Of a DNA stretch of 64,000 nucleotides, positions 8,345 through 15,854 are shown piece after piece. The DNA comes from Allobosea sp. UNC402CLCol (GTDB taxonomy: Bacteria; Pseudomonadota; Alphaproteobacteria; Rhizobiales; Beijerinckiaceae), in the NCBI RefSeq assembly GCF_000745475.1, contig NZ_JQJJ01000017.1:79038-143037 (forward strand). The letters are read 5' to 3'. Position numbers and translations under genes: made by a program. Numbering within the stretch: the stretch's first letter is position 1; the number at the start of each line of letters is the position of its first letter. The notes below the pieces were generated by a model. It searched no databases, was not told the origin of the DNA, and worked only from the letters and a program-made list of their open reading frames with translations.

Positions 8345-9187
8345 TCAGTTCACCTTGCGGACGTCGCCGTCAGCGAGGTTCCAGCGCTTCAGGATGTCGT
8401 CATAGGCGCCGGTGCTCATGGCCGCCTTGACCGCCGCCGCGACCGCGTCCTGCGTGGCGCTGTCGCCCTTGCGGATGACGATGCCGTTGCGGTTGCGCTC
8501 GGTGTTGGGCCCCTTGCCGCTCAGCACGGGGCTGGCCTCGACGAAGTCCTTCGGGCGCTGCTGGATCAGATAGGCCGCGACGGGCCAATCGACATAGGCC
8601 ACGTTGACCGTGCCCTTGGCGACTTCGTTCAGCGCCTCGCTCTGGTTGCTGAAGACCTTGAGCGTCATCGGCTTGCCGGCCGGGCAATCGCCCTTGACCT
8701 TGTCGAGCGCCGCCATCTGCGTGGAGCCCGCGACGATGCTCGCGGCATGGCCGCAAACGTCGCTCTCGGTCTGGAACTTCAGGCCGCTGTCCTTCTGCGT
8801 GACGAGACGCAGGCCACCGACGAAGACGGGAACGAAATCGAACATCTCCTTGCGTGGCTCGGTGATGCCGATCTGCGAGGCGATGACGTCGAACTTCCTG
8901 GCGATCAGTCCGGGAAACAGCCCCTGGAAGGTGACGTTCACGATCCTGGTCTTGAGGCACATCTTCTCGGCGACCGCCGCGATGAATTCTGGATCGAAGC
9001 CCGAGGGCTTGTCATCGTTCATGAAGCCCATTGGCGGAGCCGTCAGCGAGGTCCCGACCGTGAGGTAGCCGGCCTCAACGAGATTGGGTGGGGCAGACAG
9101 GCATTCAGCCTGGGACGGCGTGGCAGCGAGACCAAGAGCGGTGCCGCCGATGGCGAGGATCGCCTTCAAAATTGTCGAGCGCATCAC
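8345..9187 (-). CDS. periplasmic solute-binding protein (family 3)
   Basis: 280 residues; signal peptide 1-27 ending PSQA, then a two-lobe family 3 binding domain. Seen: YLTVGTSLTAPPMGFMNDDK, SGFDPEFIAAVAEKM, the ligand-contacting SQIGITEPRKEMFDFV and the hinge return VAYVDWPVAAYLI. It delivers the substrate to the permease and ATPase genes that follow. Ligand cannot be set from sequence; the linked dehydratase points to a hydroxy or sugar acid rather than a common amino acid. GAGGGGAT precedes the ATG, directly inside the large palindrome. Confidence 0.92.
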   Translation of the reverse strand: MMRSTILKAILAIGGTALGLAATPSQAECLSAPPNLVEAGYLTVGTSLTAPPMGFMNDDKPSGFDPEFIAAVAEKMCLKTRIVNVTFQGLFPGLIARKFDVIASQIGITEPRKEMFDFVPVFVGGLRLVTQKDSGLKFQTESDVCGHAASIVAGSTQMAALDKVKGDCPAGKPMTLKVFSNQSEALNEVAKGTVNVAYVDWPVAAYLIQQRPKDFVEASPVLSGKGPNTERNRNGIVIRKGDSATQDAVAAAVKAAMSTGAYDDILKRWNLADGDVRKVN

Positions 9188-9203
9188 GAAATATCCCCTC
9201 CGC

Positions 9204-9243
9204 TTATGTCATGGTCGATTGCTGACAATCGACCATGACATAA
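9204..9243 (-). promoter_or_regulatory. 40-bp perfect palindrome, candidate GntR operator
   Basis: Two perfect 18-bp arms (left TTATGTCATGGTCGATTG) flank the 4-base centre CTGA, 17 bp upstream of the binding-protein ATG. The core ATTGCTGACAAT resembles operators of FadR-subgroup GntR proteins. There is no T tract, so it is not a typical terminator. It could also form an RNA hairpin before the ribosome binding site. Confidence 0.65.
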
Positions 9244-9633
9244 TGCGCCGGCTGCATGCCTTGTCAACCCGGCGAACGGGACCGGCAGATCGCTGCGCCA
9301 AAGGCCGATGATGCCGTAGTGGCGGTCGAGGGCCCTCCGCGCGGTTGGAATCGCCGATGGCCTGTGTTCGGGCAGCGCAGACCCACAGCGTGACGGAACA
9401 GCGATTTCCGTCTGAAGCTCGGTGGTGGCTGCGGAAATTCTCTCGCGGGTCGGCCGTGCAGAGACCGGGACTAGCATCTGTCGGACCGGCTTCAGGCCAA
9501 GAAGTCGGTGGCCGGTCCCGTCATCCGCATCTCTGTGTCCCAAACGACGACATGCGGATCGAAATCCCGGCTGGCAAGCCTCGGTGGGTGATGACCGCTG
9601 CTTGCCGGGCCGAGCGAAGGAGGTTGATGCCCT
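9244..9633. other. intergenic gap with no recognised gene
   Basis: 390 bp between the transporter operon promoter and the end of the DUF1254 gene. Reading frames here give Arg/Pro-rich translations without any family resemblance or convincing start. Nothing beyond the upstream part of the transporter promoter is seen. Confidence 0.5.
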
Positions 9634-10662
9634 CTACGATGCAGGCTGCGCCACCGGCAGCTTCCATGTGCCGTTCAGGTACGCGGCACGGGGTCGGTAG
9701 AGCCGGAATGTGTAGTTCCACCCCTCCGTGATCGGCAGACAGTTCGCGATCTTGCCGTCGCAGCCGCCGAACTGGATGTCGATCGCGCCGTCAGCGCTCT
9801 TCGTGCCCGTGATGCTGTTGACCGAATAGGCATCGTAATCGTTCTTCTGGAAGAAGCCCTTGTCGTTATAGACGCTGATCGACCAGAACGCGTCGACGGG
9901 AACATCCTTGAGCCTGAGCTTGTAGACCGTCTTGCCGTCGTTTCTGGCCGGGGTCACCGAGGGGTAGGATGCGTCCCTGTCGGGGTTGCCGCCCCAGCCG
10001 GACGCGGTGCCGAGCAGGTGCTTGACCGGGTCGACCTTGCCCTTCGGGCCGAAAGCGTTGCTGAAGTCGCCTGATGCAGCGGAGAGCGTTTCCAGCGCCT
10101 CGCGGATCTTCTTCTGCTGAGCTAGGTCCCAATTCGGGGCCTCGAACTTGCCGGCCGACTTCTGCTGCACCTTCAGCGCATCCTGCAATGCGTGAACCTG
10201 CGCGAGGTCCTTGCTGTCGTTGGGATCGACAAGGATGCGAACCGCAACGAACACGTAGCGGGTGCCGACCTTGTCCCGGGTGAGCGTCGTGCGGCCCGGC
10301 TTGTAGACCACCATCGGGGTGTAGTGATCTTCGCTGATGACCTGCATCGAGACGAAGCGCTTGCCGGCGTCTGGAAGGGTGATGGTCACCGGACCGGCGT
10401 CGAGATCGAAGATCGCCTGGGAATAGAGCGTATCCCGGTTCATCCGGACCACGGGCTGCTTGTCGATCGGCGTCGGCGCCCTGTTGTGGACGAACTTGCC
10501 GAGAGCGCCTGCATCGACCGTTTTGGCCATATAGAAATCGGACTCGGCTCGCTTGAAGTTGTCGACATTGACCGCAACCGGCTGGGCGAACGCCACGCAC
10601 GGCGCGAGAACGAGGAAACTTAGGCTTGAGAGCAGCGTCATGCGCATCGAACGGTACCTCAT
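9634..10662 (-). CDS. DUF1254/DUF1214 domain protein, exported
   Basis: 342 residues. Signal peptide about 1-26 (LLSSLSFLVLAPCVAFA). The DUF1254 part spans about 35-150 (DNFKRAESDFYMAKTVD, VVRMNRDTLYSQAIFDLDAG). The C-terminal DUF1214 part spans about 235-325 (DAFWSISVYNDKGFFQKNDY, NCLPITEGWNYTFRLYRP). These are beta-rich envelope proteins of unknown function. A start at the third Met (10644) would also keep the signal. It is the third gene of an envelope operon, 27 bp behind a periplasmic acid phosphatase. Confidence 0.85.
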   Translation of the reverse strand: MRYRSMRMTLLSSLSFLVLAPCVAFAQPVAVNVDNFKRAESDFYMAKTVDAGALGKFVHNRAPTPIDKQPVVRMNRDTLYSQAIFDLDAGPVTITLPDAGKRFVSMQVISEDHYTPMVVYKPGRTTLTRDKVGTRYVFVAVRILVDPNDSKDLAQVHALQDALKVQQKSAGKFEAPNWDLAQQKKIREALETLSAASGDFSNAFGPKGKVDPVKHLLGTASGWGGNPDRDASYPSVTPARNDGKTVYKLRLKDVPVDAFWSISVYNDKGFFQKNDYDAYSVNSITGTKSADGAIDIQFGGCDGKIANCLPITEGWNYTFRLYRPRAAYLNGTWKLPVAQPAS

Positions 10663-10689
10663 TGGTGTCTTTGATCCATGTGCTCGTCG

Positions 10690-11556
10690 TTACTGCGCCG
10701 ACAGCGCAGCCGCTTCCGCGGCGCATTCGGATACCGGGAGCGGTCGCTTCGCCTTCGCCGCCTTCACTTCTGCCTTCGCGGCCTTGAGATCGGCGAGGAA
10801 GGCCGGGTCGGTTTGCAGTCGTGCAACGGTCGCCGCGCCCATGATCCGGCCTGCATCGACATCGCTCTGCCAATGCGCGTCGCAGATCACGCGGCTCTGC
10901 CCGAACTCGATGCCACGCTTGAGCAGCGCATCCGCGTGCTCGGGGCTGATTTGCGCGAGGACGAGGGCCCAGCCCCAGCCGGCAGCCGTGTGCCCCGACG
11001 GATAGGAGCCGTCATTCCGCAGAATGGCCTCCTGATCCGCCCGGCAGGTCGCTTCGTTGTGAACCACGAAGGGGCGGACCCGGTTGTATTTGTTCTTCAC
11101 GCCATAGGTGGAGAGGCCGAAATCCGAGAGCACCTTCTGCATCATCGCGGAGAGGCGCGGCGTCTGCCGGCTGTCGATCTTCACGCCCAGCGCGCAGGAG
11201 AAATTGTCGGCAGCCTGCGGAAAGGCGAGGTCTGCATCGGTACGGGCGAGGTTCCAGCGCGCGGTGTTTCGCAAGGGAAGCGTCGCCTTTCGCGCTTCCT
11301 CGTCCCGGGCGAGCGCAGCCGAGCCTGCTTCGGGAGGCGGGCCGAGCAGGACTAGGCTGTTCGGCAGATCGGATCGCTTCAGATAGCCGGGCGCGATCTT
11401 GAAATGTGGGTCGGTGACCTCTGGCCGGGCTTCGCCCGCCTGCGCCAGGGCCTGCCCGCAGAGCGCGACGAGCAGTGCAAGCGTGGTAGCCCCAGCGCTC
11501 CGAAGCGCAGTCCCTGTCATCGACATTCCCATCCCTTTCGACATCGCCGAACTCAT
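10690..11556 (-). CDS. class A nonspecific acid phosphatase (PAP2 family), periplasmic
   Basis: About 288 residues. The full PAP2 signature is present: K154-x6-R161-P162 (KNKYNRVRPF), PSGH 186-189 (GSYPSGHTAAG) and S221-R-x5-H228-x3-D232 (SRVICDAHWQSD). The order and an N-terminal signal sequence (TTLALLVALCGQALAQA) match PhoN-type class A acid phosphatases, which hydrolyse phosphomonoesters in the periplasm through a phosphohistidine. Several in-frame ATGs (11556, 11544, 11532, 11526, 11520) are possible starts. A Lys/Ala-rich C-terminal helix is extra. Eleven bases separate it from the outer-membrane gene upstream. Confidence 0.9.
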   Translation of the reverse strand: MSSAMSKGMGMSMTGTALRSAGATTLALLVALCGQALAQAGEARPEVTDPHFKIAPGYLKRSDLPNSLVLLGPPPEAGSAALARDEEARKATLPLRNTARWNLARTDADLAFPQAADNFSCALGVKIDSRQTPRLSAMMQKVLSDFGLSTYGVKNKYNRVRPFVVHNEATCRADQEAILRNDGSYPSGHTAAGWGWALVLAQISPEHADALLKRGIEFGQSRVICDAHWQSDVDAGRIMGAATVARLQTDPAFLADLKAAKAEVKAAKAKRPLPVSECAAEAAALSAQ

Positions 11557-11567
11557 CAAGGCCCCGG

Positions 11568-12365
11568 TCAGAATCGGTACGTTGCCGCGACCGCAGGCCC
11601 GTGCTGCGTCACGTCGTATGAAAAGCTGCCGCTGCGATAATCGACATGAAGCGCGCGATAGCCGGCTTTCAGCGTCAGGCTCTCGCTCCACGCGTAGTTG
11701 ACGCTGCCCAATGCCTGCCAGGTCAGGCGCGAGCCGGCGCTGAAGCCGCCGATGTCGCCCGCCACCGTCAGGCTCCACGGACCGTCGAGCTTCACGCCGA
11801 GCCGCGCGCCGAGAATCGGGTCGGCCCACATCTGCGATTGACGGTGGTCGATGCGAAGATTGGCGAGGCCGGGCAGGATTTCGAGCTTGGTGTCGAGGTT
11901 CCAGAACCGGACGCCAGCCCCCACATCCAGCGCAAGAACGGTGTCTTCATAGACGCGATAGAAGACCGAGCCCTGCAGGGTCGTAGTCTGCGAGCGCAGC
12001 TTCAGCGCGGAAAAGAAGGGGCCGGGCAGATTGCCGCCCGTCGTCACCTGCGAGAACTGCCCGTCGACCAGGACGCTCCAGCGCTCGATGCGCATCTCGG
12101 CGGACGCCATCATCGCGCCGTTCAACTCCTTGAGCACGTCGCGGAAGCGCAGATTGATATCCGCGGGCGGCAGTGGCGGCAGCGTCGCGCTCCTGCCGTC
12201 GATCGCGGTCGCCCAGATGTAGCTGGTAACCGAGAAGCTCGGCGCCGATGCGAGGACAGGCCCTGGTGGCGCGGCGGGCTGCCGGAGATCGGACGCCAAA
12301 ACGGGTCCACACAACGCAGCCGACAGCCAACCGATGGCAAGATTGCGCGCCGTTGCGCCTGACAT
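11568..12365 (-). CDS. outer-membrane beta-barrel protein
   Basis: 265 residues. Signal peptide MSGATARNLAIGWLSAALCGPVLA, then alternating amphipathic strands ending AVAATYRF with the C-terminal Phe typical of barrel proteins. Several strands contain YxxW/GYRAL patterns seen in porin-like or OmpW-like proteins of Rhizobiales. Start chosen at 12363-12365 because AGGGGA precedes it and the signal peptide begins there; the reading frame continues upstream without plausible protein. First gene of the operon with acid phosphatase and DUF1254. Cargo unknown. Confidence 0.8.
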   Translation of the reverse strand: MSGATARNLAIGWLSAALCGPVLASDLRQPAAPPGPVLASAPSFSVTSYIWATAIDGRSATLPPLPPADINLRFRDVLKELNGAMMASAEMRIERWSVLVDGQFSQVTTGGNLPGPFFSALKLRSQTTTLQGSVFYRVYEDTVLALDVGAGVRFWNLDTKLEILPGLANLRIDHRQSQMWADPILGARLGVKLDGPWSLTVAGDIGGFSAGSRLTWQALGSVNYAWSESLTLKAGYRALHVDYRSGSFSYDVTQHGPAVAATYRF

Positions 12366-12476
12366 TGCTGCTTGTCCCCTGCCTAGCCTGCCTAACGGCA
12401 TCTGCGCGAGCGCTTCGGCTTGCTGCAGCACGTGATCGCGGCCCGATTGGCCGGCGAATGTCGTCACGAGCATCTC

Positions 12477-12519
12477 GTGCATGGGCGGTCTGTCCGTCTT
12501 GCCATTTCGCGACAATCGC
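12477..12519 (-). promoter_or_regulatory. conserved site 1, candidate AraC-type regulator box
   Basis: About 33 of 43 positions match the segment at 13702-13744 without gaps, including GTGCAT and TGTC(C/G)GTCTTGCCATTTC. It lies about 110 bp upstream of the outer-membrane gene start at 12365. The other copy is upstream of the AraC-type gene, so both are probably bound by that regulator. Confidence 0.6.
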
Positions 12520-12617
12520 GACCGGTTGTGCTCCCTCCCCATGGGGCGGCGCACCAGATTGCTGAATCGTCAGTTCACCACGGCGCGACAGAACCAGTGT
12601 TGCAGCGCCAACTGCGC

Positions 12618-13445
12618 CTATGTCGGAAACAGGAACGTCAACCCCACACGGGGGCCCCAGCCATGCGGCCCGTTCTTTGGCGCGGCCGCCCAATAGCGCA
12701 CGCCTGCGGTGAGACTCACCGGCTGCTCGCCAAATTTCATAAGCTTCGAAACCTGGACGTTAATGGGCACCGACCATCGTTCAGCCTTCCAGTCATAGGT
12801 GCTCTCGGTATTGAGCGTGAACGTCCAGGCGTCCGATGTTCTGTAGGCGATGAAGGGCTGCAGGTAGGTCACGCTGATGTCGGACCTGTCTCCCCGCCCC
12901 GCAACGGACCAGATGTGGTTTGCAAGTGCGCCGATCGTCCATGCCCCTTCCTGCTTCAGAACGACGGCAGTCAGACCCATTCCGAACTTGCCGCCTCCGA
13001 GCAGATCGTCGGTCGCCGTCGGCAGCAGGAAGACAGGACCTGCGCCCCAGATGATCCCACCGGCGGTCGGCTGCGTCGGGGAAATGAAAAAGCTCTGGGT
13101 GATGTCTCCTAGACCGGATTGGTAGCCGGAGGGCCCTGCTATGTCGTGCTGCCAGATGACGGGGACGATGGTCCGGGAAATGATGTTCCAGTCCGCGTTC
13201 AACGAGAACGGGATGACCGGTTGGATGTCGAGCGTTTTCCGGTCGCCACGGTTCGGTCCGAAGCCTCGGTCGTAGTTGAATTGGAACGGCACGCTGATGA
13301 GCGACGACACGGGATTGCTGAGTTTTTTAGCCAGCTCAGCATTTGCATCCTGCGCCAGTGCAGCACCGGTACCAGTCAAGTCGATGCCCTGCCCAAGGAG
13401 TGTGAAGGCCGAGAGCACAGCCAGTTGGTCAATTCTCGACAGCAT
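12618..13445 (-). CDS. outer-membrane transporter-like protein (phenol-degradation MetA type)
   Basis: 275 residues with a signal peptide ending ALA (about residue 31) and a beta-barrel. Patterns such as DIQPVIPFSLNADWNIISRT, GLGDITQSFFISP and AGVRYWAAAPKNGPHGWGPR are typical of proteins annotated as transporter or neuromodulin-related in the MetA-pathway family. It ends LTFLFPT. GAGGAG is well placed before the ATG. It sits between the envelope operon and the AraC-type regulator and probably belongs to the same regulon. Probably passes a hydrophobic or aromatic solute, by analogy only. Confidence 0.8.
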   Translation of the reverse strand: MLSRIDQLAVLSAFTLLGQGIDLTGTGAALAQDANAELAKKLSNPVSSLISVPFQFNYDRGFGPNRGDRKTLDIQPVIPFSLNADWNIISRTIVPVIWQHDIAGPSGYQSGLGDITQSFFISPTQPTAGGIIWGAGPVFLLPTATDDLLGGGKFGMGLTAVVLKQEGAWTIGALANHIWSVAGRGDRSDISVTYLQPFIAYRTSDAWTFTLNTESTYDWKAERWSVPINVQVSKLMKFGEQPVSLTAGVRYWAAAPKNGPHGWGPRVGLTFLFPT

Positions 13446-13804
13446 TCAAAAACTCCTCAATCTGCAATCTCAGAGGCCATCCGCAGATGGTCGAGCAATT
13501 CAATGGTGATCACGAGGTGGGATCTGGAGGTTTGCGGTGACGCTCACTTGACGAATTAGAACTAAAACGTACGAAAGCCCGGGATTTCCGAATAAGAAGG
13601 CCGCATTGCCGAATCTCCGTGAGGCGAAAATTTCCAGCAGTGGACGCTCCATGCGACGGATCATCTTCAGCTCAGCCGACATGCTCTATTTTGAATACTT
13701 GGTGCATATGCGGGTTGTCGGTCTTGCCATTTCACGCCACCCGCAAATGGCTATTCTGCACTCCTCAGGCGATTCAGGGGCCTGCCTGAGGACGTGCAGA
13801 TCCT
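13446..13804. promoter_or_regulatory. divergent regulatory region
   Basis: 359 bp between the minus-strand outer-membrane gene and the plus-strand AraC-type gene. The middle is less GC-rich than its neighbours. It contains the second conserved regulator site (13702-13744). No small gene was recognised. Confidence 0.6.
13702..13744 (+). promoter_or_regulatory. conserved site 2, candidate AraC-type regulator box
   Basis: Matches 12477-12519 over 43 bp, with core TGTCGGTCTTGCCATTTC. It ends about 60 bp upstream of the AraC-type start, which suits autoregulation, and is also about 260 bp upstream of the divergent outer-membrane gene. Confidence 0.6.
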
Positions 13805-14821
13805 GTGATGACGGTGGACCTGATGGCTGACATCCCGTTGACGCGCGGCCAGTTTCTGCTGCCCTTCGTCAGCATCCTGGACGATATCGGCGCGCCGACG
13901 GAAACTCTCCTGGAGAGGTCGCGGCTGCCATCGTCCCTGGCCGAGAAGAGCGAGCTCTACCTGCCGCTCCTGCCGGCCTTGCGCTTCGTCGAGACCGCCC
14001 AGAGAAGCCAGGGTATCGAGGATTTCGGCTTCCTCGCAGCCCGGCGCCTGCAATTCTCGCATATGCGGGAAAAGACGCGGGCCTTCATCGCGCATTCACC
14101 GACGCTGCTCGTCGCGCTCCGGCACGCCTGCCGCGAGGCGTCAGGCGAAGACACCATCCTGAGCATGTGGATCGAGCATGACACGGATCACGTGCGGGTC
14201 TGCAGCAGGCTCACCGGGCCATGGCCCCTGCAGCTGAAACACGCGCAGTGGATCCAGAACATCTTCTCGGTCTACATCGTCCGGCAATTCGCAGGGTCCG
14301 ACTGGATGCCGGCGGCGATCGGCTTTGAGTCGTCTTATGGGCCAAGCCCTGCGACGCTATCCTGCTGGCCGAACGTGCGGTTTTTATCGGGCCAGCATGC
14401 CGCTTGGATCAGAGTACCGACCATGCTGCTCGGCCTCCCAAACCGTTCGGCCGCCTCGTTTGCGCCGCCACCCGACAATGAGGACGGCCCGTCCGCCTAC
14501 AATATCGTCGATCTTCTCAAGCTGATGCTTCCGGCCTATCTCGACGAGGGAACAACCGCTCTTGCCGACGTCGCCGAGATCGCGGGTATCAGCATCCGGA
14601 CGCTTCAGCGCAGGCTCGCCCATCTCGGCCTCTCCTATTCGGACCTCCTCGACACCGTCAGATACGAAAATGCGAGCAAGCTGCTGCGCGACACCGATTG
14701 CAGGATCATCGACGTCGCTTTTTCCTCCGGTTACACGGATCCGGCGCATTTCAGCCGCGCCTTCAGGAGGATGACCGGTGTCACACCGCGTCAGTTTCGC
14801 GAGCAGTCGCGGCTCGGCTGA
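13805..14821 (+). CDS. AraC family transcriptional regulator
   Basis: 338 residues. N-terminal Arabinose_bd-like ligand domain (about 20-215) of the OruR/ArgR kind; C-terminal AraC DNA-binding domain (about 240-335) with two helix-turn-helix units: LADVAEIAGISIRTLQRRLA and IIDVAFSSGYTDPAHFSRAF, then RRMTGVTPRQFR. Starts GTG 13805, ATG 13808 or ATG 13823 are all possible. The protein is probably an activator of the neighbouring envelope cluster through the duplicated box. Confidence 0.9.
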   Translation: MMTVDLMADIPLTRGQFLLPFVSILDDIGAPTETLLERSRLPSSLAEKSELYLPLLPALRFVETAQRSQGIEDFGFLAARRLQFSHMREKTRAFIAHSPTLLVALRHACREASGEDTILSMWIEHDTDHVRVCSRLTGPWPLQLKHAQWIQNIFSVYIVRQFAGSDWMPAAIGFESSYGPSPATLSCWPNVRFLSGQHAAWIRVPTMLLGLPNRSAASFAPPPDNEDGPSAYNIVDLLKLMLPAYLDEGTTALADVAEIAGISIRTLQRRLAHLGLSYSDLLDTVRYENASKLLRDTDCRIIDVAFSSGYTDPAHFSRAFRRMTGVTPRQFREQSRLG

Positions 14822-14834
14822 AGGTGGGTGAATG

Positions 14835-14853
14835 CGGCTTTCGGGAAAAGCCG
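14835..14853 (+). terminator. hairpin after araC-type gene
   Basis: Arms CGGCTTT and AAAGCCG with a 5-base loop, 14 bases after the AraC-type stop codon. Short; terminator-like only. Confidence 0.35.
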
Positions 14854-14968
14854 ATACGAAAACAATGGTGCGCAGCATCGGGCTGAATACGATATTCAGG
14901 TCGATGCTGTGGCGCTTTGCCGGCCCCTTCGGGCTCTCATCCATTTTCTCCCGCCAGACGAGGTCGAT

Positions 14969-15643
14969 ATGATCGGTTTCCGCATCCTGAAGCGTGAGCG
15001 TGCCGTGAGCGCCGAGGTCGTCGCGCGTTTCCGTTCGCTGCCCGTGGCCAATGTCAGCGATTCGATGTCGCGCATGACGGCGGGTGGGCCGCGGCTGCGC
15101 CCGATGCACAAGGGCGGGATGCTGGCCGGGCCGGCGCTCACCGTGAAGACGCGCCCGGGCGACAATCTGATGATCCACCGGGCGATCGACCTGGCGGCGC
15201 CGGGCGACGTCGTCGTGGTCGATGGCGGCGGCGATCTCACCAACGCCCTGATCGGCGAGCTGATGGCGGCCTATGCGCAGACGCGCGGCATTGCCGGCAT
15301 GGTGCTCTACGGCGCGATCCGCGATGCGGGCTGGATCGCCGCCCATGACTTCCCGGTCTACGCCGCCGGAATCACCCATCGCGGCCCCTATCGGGACGGC
15401 CCCGGCGAGATCAACGTGCCGATCGCGCTCGACGGCATGGTGATCGAACCCGGCGATCTGGTCATCGGCGACGAGGACGGTCTGCTCTGCGTGCCTTACG
15501 ACGAAACGGAGACGGTCTTCGCCGCCGCGCAGGCCAAGCAGCAGGTCGAGCAGAAGCAGAGGCGCGCGATCGAGGAGCGCCGCTACGATCGGAGCTGGGT
15601 CGAGGAGACGTTGAAGCGCCTCGGCTGCGAGACACAAGGCTGA
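14969..15643 (+). CDS. RraA-like aldolase/decarboxylase family protein
   Basis: 224 residues of the RraA-like superfamily, which includes 4-hydroxy-4-methyl-2-oxoglutarate (HMG) aldolase/oxaloacetate decarboxylase. Family motifs: ANVSDSMSRM, GPALTVKTRPGDNLMIHRA, GGGDLTNALIGELMA and the metal-binding YGAIRD. The ATG at 14969 is preceded by GAGG and gives a standard N-terminus; 47 extra in-frame codons upstream are unlike the family. Likely cleaves a 4-hydroxy-2-oxo acid. It is 212 bp before the ytfQ operon on the same strand but separated by a probable operator. Confidence 0.82.
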   Translation: MIGFRILKRERAVSAEVVARFRSLPVANVSDSMSRMTAGGPRLRPMHKGGMLAGPALTVKTRPGDNLMIHRAIDLAAPGDVVVVDGGGDLTNALIGELMAAYAQTRGIAGMVLYGAIRDAGWIAAHDFPVYAAGITHRGPYRDGPGEINVPIALDGMVIEPGDLVIGDEDGLLCVPYDETETVFAAAQAKQQVEQKQRRAIEERRYDRSWVEETLKRLGCETQG

Positions 15644-15757
15644 TCCCGGCGCGCGGCCTTCACCGCCGATCCGGCCGGAATGGCCCGCGCTGGCCCGCGA
15701 GGCCGCGCTCGAGCCGGATCTGCCGACGTCGCTTCCCGGCCCGCGCGATCATCATCC

Positions 15758-15780
15758 AATAGTCAAACAATATGACTATT
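15758..15780 (+). promoter_or_regulatory. palindromic operator upstream of ytfQ
   Basis: AATAGTCA, seven bases, TGACTATT: perfect 8-bp arms, in an AT-rich patch 75 bp before ytfQ. Best candidate for the site of the GntR/FCD regulator encoded at 20428-21150 in the same operon. Confidence 0.6.
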
Positions 15781-15854
15781 CCTCCACCTCCGCGCCTGTG
15801 CCATAAGGAGGAACAACAAGCCGTATCAAGCGGCGTGGCTCACCAAGGAGGATC

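Noticed and set aside
9422..9700. Small plus-strand frame of 92 codons in the gap before DUF1254
   Set aside because: Overlaps the 3' end of the DUF1254 gene, no ribosome binding site of note and no recognisable pattern.
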